A stretch of 64,000 bases of DNA. It comes from Imbricaverruca yamaguchii. Taxonomy: Eukaryota; Arthropoda; Thecostraca; Neoverrucidae. Numbering within the stretch: the first letter of the stretch is position 1; each line of letters opens with the position of its first letter. This document shows, piece after piece, positions 58,467 through 64,000 of this stretch. The stretch is taken from positions 421,001 to 485,000 of the forward strand of contig JAOTOL010001503.1 of NCBI GenBank assembly GCA_034440575.1. Direction: 5' to 3'. Under the pieces are notes generated by a model. That model ran no database searches. It saw nothing but the letters and a program-made list of their open reading frames with translations, and was not told where the DNA came from. The translations under genes were made by a program, and so were the position numbers.

Positions 58467-60720
58467 GAATGGTATGAATCCAGGTAAAGCTCTATATGCA
58501 TGTGCTTTTTCTATTGGTCATGTGTGCAAGCATCATGACGGTGCAAGTTTTATCTAGTGGCTTTGCAGATTGTCAGACAATCTGGTGCTAAATGCATCTA
58601 CATTAGCTAATCTCAGCATATTATGTTGGAAGTTGTGCCTGCAAAGTATAAAAAAATCAAACTCCTTTTTGTTTTTCACTCTTCAATTTTGCAGCAGGAG
58701 GTGGAGAGTCAATCCACTATCCAATCAAAATCTTTCATTTCAGTACAAAATGTGCTGGTTGGCGTTAACTAAGTTTTCTAAGTAGCAAGTTTTCTAGGTA
58801 GCAAAGTGACCATAGCGTATGGTTTCAGAAACGTTTTCCGAAAAGTTTTCCGCAACCAAGTTGATGTCATATTTAAGAAAAAACCTTCGTCTGACGTCAT
58901 GCAGACTTGAAGGAAAACTTCAATCTACCCTCTGGCATACGTACCTTTTGTTTGTTATTTGTCCCATGCGTGTCACACGCGCATGTGGTAAATAACAAGT
59001 CAAAGCTATTTTATTCAGTGCAGATGCCTGTTGCAGTGTAGGACTGTTTCGGTTCCACATTCTTTTTCACAATCACAGCCCATTTGTGATTTGTGTTCCT
59101 GGCACTAGGATTGACTCATGCATGATATTTATTATGAATACCAAGCTTAACAATAATAGGTACTTATTTGTGGTTACTGTCATTGGTTCTTGGTGAATTA
59201 CTTCAGTACCTCTGATTCTTTACTCACTGACAGCTGACAATTTGACAATTGTAATCTTAAGCAAGGATAATTGTACTGTGTTTTGCTCCCTACTTTGTGT
59301 CATGACATACCATCCACATAGATACATGCTTTATATCATTTTTTCATAGCTTGCATTTCAGTCACAAGACTCAAGTGACTCATTGTGATTTGAATGATTG
59401 ACTCATGATTCAACTAATCTTTTATGCAAAGATGTGATTCAACTCACAACTCAAGACATATTTTGGAGGCAAGAATTGACTCAACTTGTAACTCATCCAA
59501 AAAAACGATTGATCCATGAGTTGATTCTCCATTCAACTTGAGTTCATCACAAGGGTGATTTGTGGTGTGTACAAACATCAGTATGACAATGGAATTGTTC
59601 AGTGGCATAGCAAATTTTGTCAGGCAATCTGATTTATAATCCATCAGCATCTGCTAATCTCAGCATTTTATCATGCAAGTTGTACTTTCACAGTGGAGGG
59701 AAATCCAGTTATTTTGTTGTTTGTTATTTTGCACAATTTTCAACTTTGCAGCAAAAGGTGGAGAGTCAGTCTACTATCTAAATCTAATCTGTTTCTTTAC
59801 AGTACAAAATACTCTGGTTGACATCATCTAAGTATTCTATACATCATGGTGTTTTCTTCTTATTTTTTTCTTCTTTTTCCTTTAGCTTTCTTATGAACAT
59901 AAAAACAGCATGGCTTATTGGGGGGCCCAAATCAACATTGCAGGGGCAAAGACCAACATTGGTGGGGCCATGGCCCCCACAAAAGGTTACAAATCGACGC
60001 CCCTGCCCTCCGACCACCCAAACCTCTGGGCGAACGTTTTGGAATGTTTACGAGAAACAGGATGATGCATGGCAACGTTTAGATGCGCCAGCATGGTATA
60101 CTCGCATGGTATATGACGTGACTGTGAAGTAAGGACGAATATAGATTACAACGATATAGATGACTTCTTTATCATATAATCCAAGGCTACACATTAACCA
60201 TTGGGTGCCCGTGTGCAGAAACAACAGTCCTCTATCACTATAATACAGCAAAAGCGAGCATAATTAGTGAGATCAGTCAGCGAAGTTTGAAGTTCAGCAA
60301 AATTGGACCCCATGTAGAAATTGTAAAATGCATGGTGGACGGAAGAGGTGGAGGGGCAGAGATTTGGTGGAAACTGGTCAGGGTGGGGAAGAGTGCCGAA
60401 CACTAAACGGTCATATGATGTGATAAATTAAGAACATGTGCTACATCATTTTTGTCACCTTGTGAGATTGTGTCCGATTTGGCCAAAATATTTGTGATTG
60501 CGTTATATTACAGGAATATTTGTGGAATAGTGTCAGATGGGTACCTTGAAACTGTGTTGTCTGATGTCATATTTAAATATTTATATCTTACTGAAGAAGC
60601 TACAATGATGCACTTCCTTCATTTTTTTAAATCGCCCCTACCCATTAACACTGGCACGTTCGGCGATCCGCGCAAACTTCGCATGTCCGGGGGCAGATGT
60701 CTGCCCCGCCCATAAGATCT
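58467..60720. other. Intergenic AT-rich DNA
   Basis: A hAT-like end (minus-strand CAGGGGCGTCGATTTGTAA from 60,005) is present. About 58,570-58,790 and 59,600-59,830 are similar to each other (CATC-GCTAATCTCAGCAT, TGCAGCA(G/A)-AGGTGGAGAGTCA, ACAGTACAAAAT). They represent a second repeat family. No gene is supported. Confidence 0.55.
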
Positions 60721-60729
60721 CTAGAGCTA

Positions 60730-61560
60730 TGCTAGCTGGCCACAAACGGAAAACGGCGTTGGATAGCTGGTGACAGGCTCTATCGAAAGTGTTTCGGTCA
60801 TTTTTCGCTCAGGTCAATATTCAGGTCACTGGGCCATCATAGGCCAAATTCGACCAGATCGGGTGGGACTCTCAGATATTTACATATATCTCCGGACCTG
60901 TAACAGATAGAAACAAACGGAGAACACCATTCGACAGTCCTTGAAATGTGCTATCGACAATGGGCGGTGTGATGTAAGGTCAGGTGAACCGAAACTATGA
61001 CCTCTGGTCAAGGTCATGAAGTAGCCTAGTGAGGGCATGCAATGTATCAATCGACACGTCTTGGCGATACAAGCACAATGACGGTAATTGCAGCCTTCTA
61101 GCTCAATGCAGTGCGATATAATGCGCAGAAATGTATAGTGATCTCAGGTGGCCTCAGATGACCTTGGTGAGGTCACTGAGCAAAAACGTCAGCGGCAACA
61201 TTGAGCATAGCTTCCATCTACATGCCACAACCGTGGTGAGATCATTCCGAGAGCAGATATGTAACCAGGAAACATTTGTATATTTTGCCATAGCCCTATA
61301 ATGTGGAAGCCATGGTCGCGACCTGACCTAAGGTCAATGCTACGAGAAAAACGATATACATATCATGGTCATTGATGAGATCATGACGTGTTATAAGTTT
61401 GAAATCAATTGCCCAATTATTGTGGAAGTTATGCCACCTAGAACTCCGAGTGTAGTGTCACTTCGCCTGACCTGGTGACCTGACCTAAGGTGACCCAGGG
61501 TTAAAAATGTATGTGGATATGCGGAAGAGACTAATGAGCAGCCATGTGAGGTTTGGCCTT
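60730..61560. repeat. AGGTCA-rich TE-like block
   Basis: AGGTCA or TGACCT words recur more than ten times (for example CAGGTCAATATTCAGGTCAC and CCTGGTGACCTGACC). The texture resembles the right parts of the TTAA-type element and the 11-kb repeats. No ORF is recognised. Confidence 0.5.
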
Positions 61561-61930
61561 GCTAACTCGATTAGTATGGCGGCAAATTAGGAAAAACCGC
61601 AGGGGGTAGATATCTTCCCCCCCGGAGGTGCGCGGTTTAATAGGTAGACAGAAGTGCCCTTTCATACCCGAGCAACCTAATTACGTTAAATTCCATGGGT
61701 GAGTAGTAGGTCGTGGTAAGCAAGTTAAGGTAGGTCACACCAATCCCCGCTCCCGTTTCCTGCTGGACAGATCCTACCACCAGCTATTAGTGAAAGATGT
61801 TCCTGAAGCCCTCTCAGACAATTAGCAATGCCAGAAACGTCTTCGAGGGCTCCAGATAAAGAACTGCTATTAATGGGGAAATAATGTAAAACCCCTAATC
61901 TTGCACATGCATCTCCTAATCTATACACGA

Positions 61931-61995
61931 AGGAGAAAAGACAAACCAAGTTTGTCTTTTCTCCTCCTACACGAAGGAGAAAAGACAAACCAAGT
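61931..61995. repeat. 16-bp perfect hairpin plus a third direct copy
   Basis: AGGAGAAAAGACAAAC and GTTTGTCTTTTCTCCT form an exact stem with a 3-nt loop (61,931-61,965). The same ACACGAAGGAGAAAAGACAA sequence then appears again in direct orientation from 61,969. Confidence 0.9.
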
Positions 61996-62394
61996 ATGAA
62001 GAAAGAAGAAAGAAAAGAAAACATGATACTTAGACGAAAATATCCGAATAAGACACCAGATCACCGTGCATGCACATCACTATTATTGGCATTCAATGAA
62101 AAAGTTCATATTTTCTAGTAATGTATTGCCTGATGCGTCTTTTTCAAAATTATTTTATTCCTAGATCCATCTTCAATCGTATGGAAGTGAGAGCAAACTA
62201 TTTTATTCCATGCTATTGGTGCAACAAAGGGTAATGAGAACATCCTGTTATTGGTATTAGGAAAGGGTATTTAAAAGTGTTGTCTAACTCTGAGGCCACC
62301 TTGTTGATGAAGTTGAAACAATTATCCATCAAGATAAATAATCTGAAGTATAGCAGGGAACCGCACCACGGCCTACCCGGTTTCTGGTTGACGA

Positions 62395-62750
62395 GGCGGC
62401 GCCCACCTAGAGCGGCCGTGGACAATGCACGAGTTCGGTGGTGCCTGACGTCTGCAGTAGGCCGCAGTTTCGCCACTGTCCACCCTCTCATCCCGCCTGT
62501 CGACGCGGCTGTAATTGAATCCATTGACTGGCAGCTATCTGCCGGCCGATCGTAGGCCGCGGCCGGCCGGACCCGCCCCGGGCACCACCGCCAGCCGCCA
62601 CAACAGGCGCGCCCTGTGTACGGCACACCGGCCATTGTGCCACCACCGCACCCTGCCGGCCGCCGCTCACCTGCCAGCACACCCGCACGGCCGTCAGCCA
62701 GCCGTCGGTCCGCGCTGCCCCCATTGACCTAGTCGTCATTCGCCTGCAGT
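62395..62750. other. GC- and CpG-rich block
   Basis: A sharp shift to GC-rich sequence with many CG dinucleotides (GGCCGCGGCCGGCCGG region, then CCGCC/CACC-rich DNA). It could be a promoter-proximal island or an exon of a neighbouring gene. No protein family is recognised in any frame. Confidence 0.4.
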
Positions 62751-63079
62751 CATGGGCCCTGTTCGGCAAACATGAATACGATGTAATCGGAGTAAGCGGA
62801 ACCATGACATCATGCAGAACGGAATCTTGAGACTGCGGCCGAAAAATAGGACGCAGATGGGGCATTTGTGGTGCAATTGCGTTTAATCCTGTGGTTAAGC
62901 ATTTTGATCCTAATGCATTCTGTAACTTTATGGTTGTGTGGCATACCTCCAGCTAAAACAAGAATTAGAACCACGGGTGTTGTTTTGCATACTTTTGGAG
63001 GGACATCCCCCCATGCTCAATTTTGTCTCTCCAATAGTGACTTTGCCCCCTCCAACATATGAACTGGGAATTAGCATGC

Positions 63080-63620
63080 GGCGAAAAGCATACGACTGCG
63101 GGCTGCGATCGGAGCGGGAGCGCCGACGGCCCCGCCGATGTTCCCATCAATGGTTCCACCGATGGTCCGCCGATGGTCCCACGAATGATGCCACCTATGG
63201 CCCAACCGATGGTCCCACGAATGATGCCACCTATGGCCCAACCGATGATCCCGCCGATTCTTCCACTGATGGTTCCGTCGACCCCCCCCGCTGGCCCTGG
63301 AACTAGTGGTGTCTGGCCGTTCACTCTGGTGACCTGTCACTCCGGACGGTTTCCAGGTGACTGCCCGCCAACGTTAACGTCGCAACTATATCCTGTAGTG
63401 TGGCCAGTGCGCTGGTGTCCGAAGGGACTGCGCCGACTGGAGCCGTCTTCATGCTGAGTATCCAGCCTCTGACAACAGGCCTGAAGCCGAAGCTTCCAAG
63501 AACAAAGCTGCGGTGGCCAGTTGGCTCAGAGGAGCTTCCTCTGACAACAGCGATAATGCTGCACGAGCTGCCTGCGGCACCAGTTGAAGATAGCAGTATT
63601 CAACAGTTCACGGTCATGTA
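63080..63620 (+). CDS. Weak coding candidate with 36-bp repeats
   Basis: About 63,140-63,260 repeats CGATGGTCCCACGAATGATG plus CCACCTATGGCCCAAC (36 bp, in frame in all frames, giving Met/Pro-rich or Asp/Thr/Pro-rich peptides). Downstream, a frame from 63,400 to the TAG at 63,619-63,621 (LSIQPLTTGLKPKL...LPLTTAIMLHELPAAP) has a coding-like texture. No domain is recognised, splice sites are not convincing, and the reading may be chance. Confidence 0.25.
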
Positions 63621-63621
63621 G

Positions 63622-64000
63622 GGCATTTCCTGCTGTACCCAACTTGGAGTGCATTCGCAAGAGCAGCTGGAACGGCTGCTGGATTCCGAGCTGCAGACGA
63701 GGAAGTAGGGCTTCCGGGAGGGTCGCTCAGGATTGCGCCAACCTACCCCTCAGGGTGTGAATAAGGGCCACGAGCCAGGGCGTATGGACTGTGATAATGA
63801 CCTCCGTGATGATCAACATAGAAAGCCTTTCACCAGTAGGTCGAACCGCAGGCTCCACCAGCAATTCTACCAGCAGGTGCTGTCTTCTTGGATTGCAGCC
63901 ACTCTAAACGCAAGGTACGTCTGCGTCGGCTAGAGACGTCTTCTCCAAAATGAGGAGAAAACTGATGGCCTGAACGCTGCCAGCAACTGGCTTACAGATG
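63622..64000. other. Window end, no feature recognised
   Basis: Moderate-GC sequence without a recognised gene or repeat. Confidence 0.4.

Overview
The window is animal genomic DNA, most likely from an arthropod. It holds the 3' half of a very large multi-exon gene on the + strand (about 1-30,500), followed by about 33 kb of intergenic DNA dominated by transposable elements and minisatellites. The arthropod call rests on a dumpy-type DPY/EGF array ending in a ZP domain and on frequent TTAGG-like words. A crustacean is plausible from the GC-rich coding exons set in AT-richer, minisatellite-laden introns, but the sequence does not fix the species.

Region 1 (1-30,500): a dumpy-like gene. Fifteen exons can be placed with GT-AG splice sites (283-1158, 5354-5572, 6638-6895, 13666-13863, 14069-14434, 14845-15255, 16196-16600, 18823-19398, 19751-19939, 20578-23235, 23598-23801, 24586-24819, 25471-25973, 27964-28597, 29375-29625). 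A sixteenth, near 12,014-12,822, is disrupted by a 55-bp tandem array. All EGF-type exons are symmetrical phase 1-1, so they join in frame in any number. The encoded protein is a chain of paired DPY-like (CxxDxDC...AC...CxNPC) and EGF-like modules, a Cys-rich linker, a ZP domain split by a phase-0 intron, a polybasic furin-like site, one transmembrane helix and a 36-residue tail with an FxNPxY motif. From exon H onward the modules follow a regular four-module super-repeat. In Drosophila, Dumpy is a giant apical extracellular matrix protein linking epithelium, cuticle and tendon cells; the same role is inferred here. The 5' end, signal peptide and promoter lie outside the window.

The introns are unusual. 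Several carry large minisatellites (37 bp x about 100; 40 bp x about 50 with a 440-480-bp higher-order period; another 37 bp x about 50; 26 bp; 28 bp). Several arrays begin at, or repeat, the splice-site sequence of the adjacent exon.

Region 2 (30,500-64,000): intergenic and repeat-rich. It contains (TA)n tracts, a foldback element near 32.16-32.63 kb, a decayed LINE with RNase H remnants (34.37-35.33 kb), and a hAT-family transposase gene with three exons and an intact reading frame (37,414-40,835). Further on are a 597-bp near-perfect palindrome whose arms carry hammerhead-ribozyme-like cores typical of Penelope-like elements (45.43-46.03 kb), two tRNA-derived SINE-like insertions inside an older repeat (48.7-49.7 kb), and an internally deleted LINE on the minus strand (50.6-51.95 kb) inserted into a degenerate about 30-bp periodic repeat. 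At 56.43-58.46 kb lie two inverted copies of a TTAA-flanked MITE-like element. No second host gene is demonstrated; a GC-rich block at 62.4-62.75 kb and weak ORFs at 63.1-63.6 kb are the only candidates.
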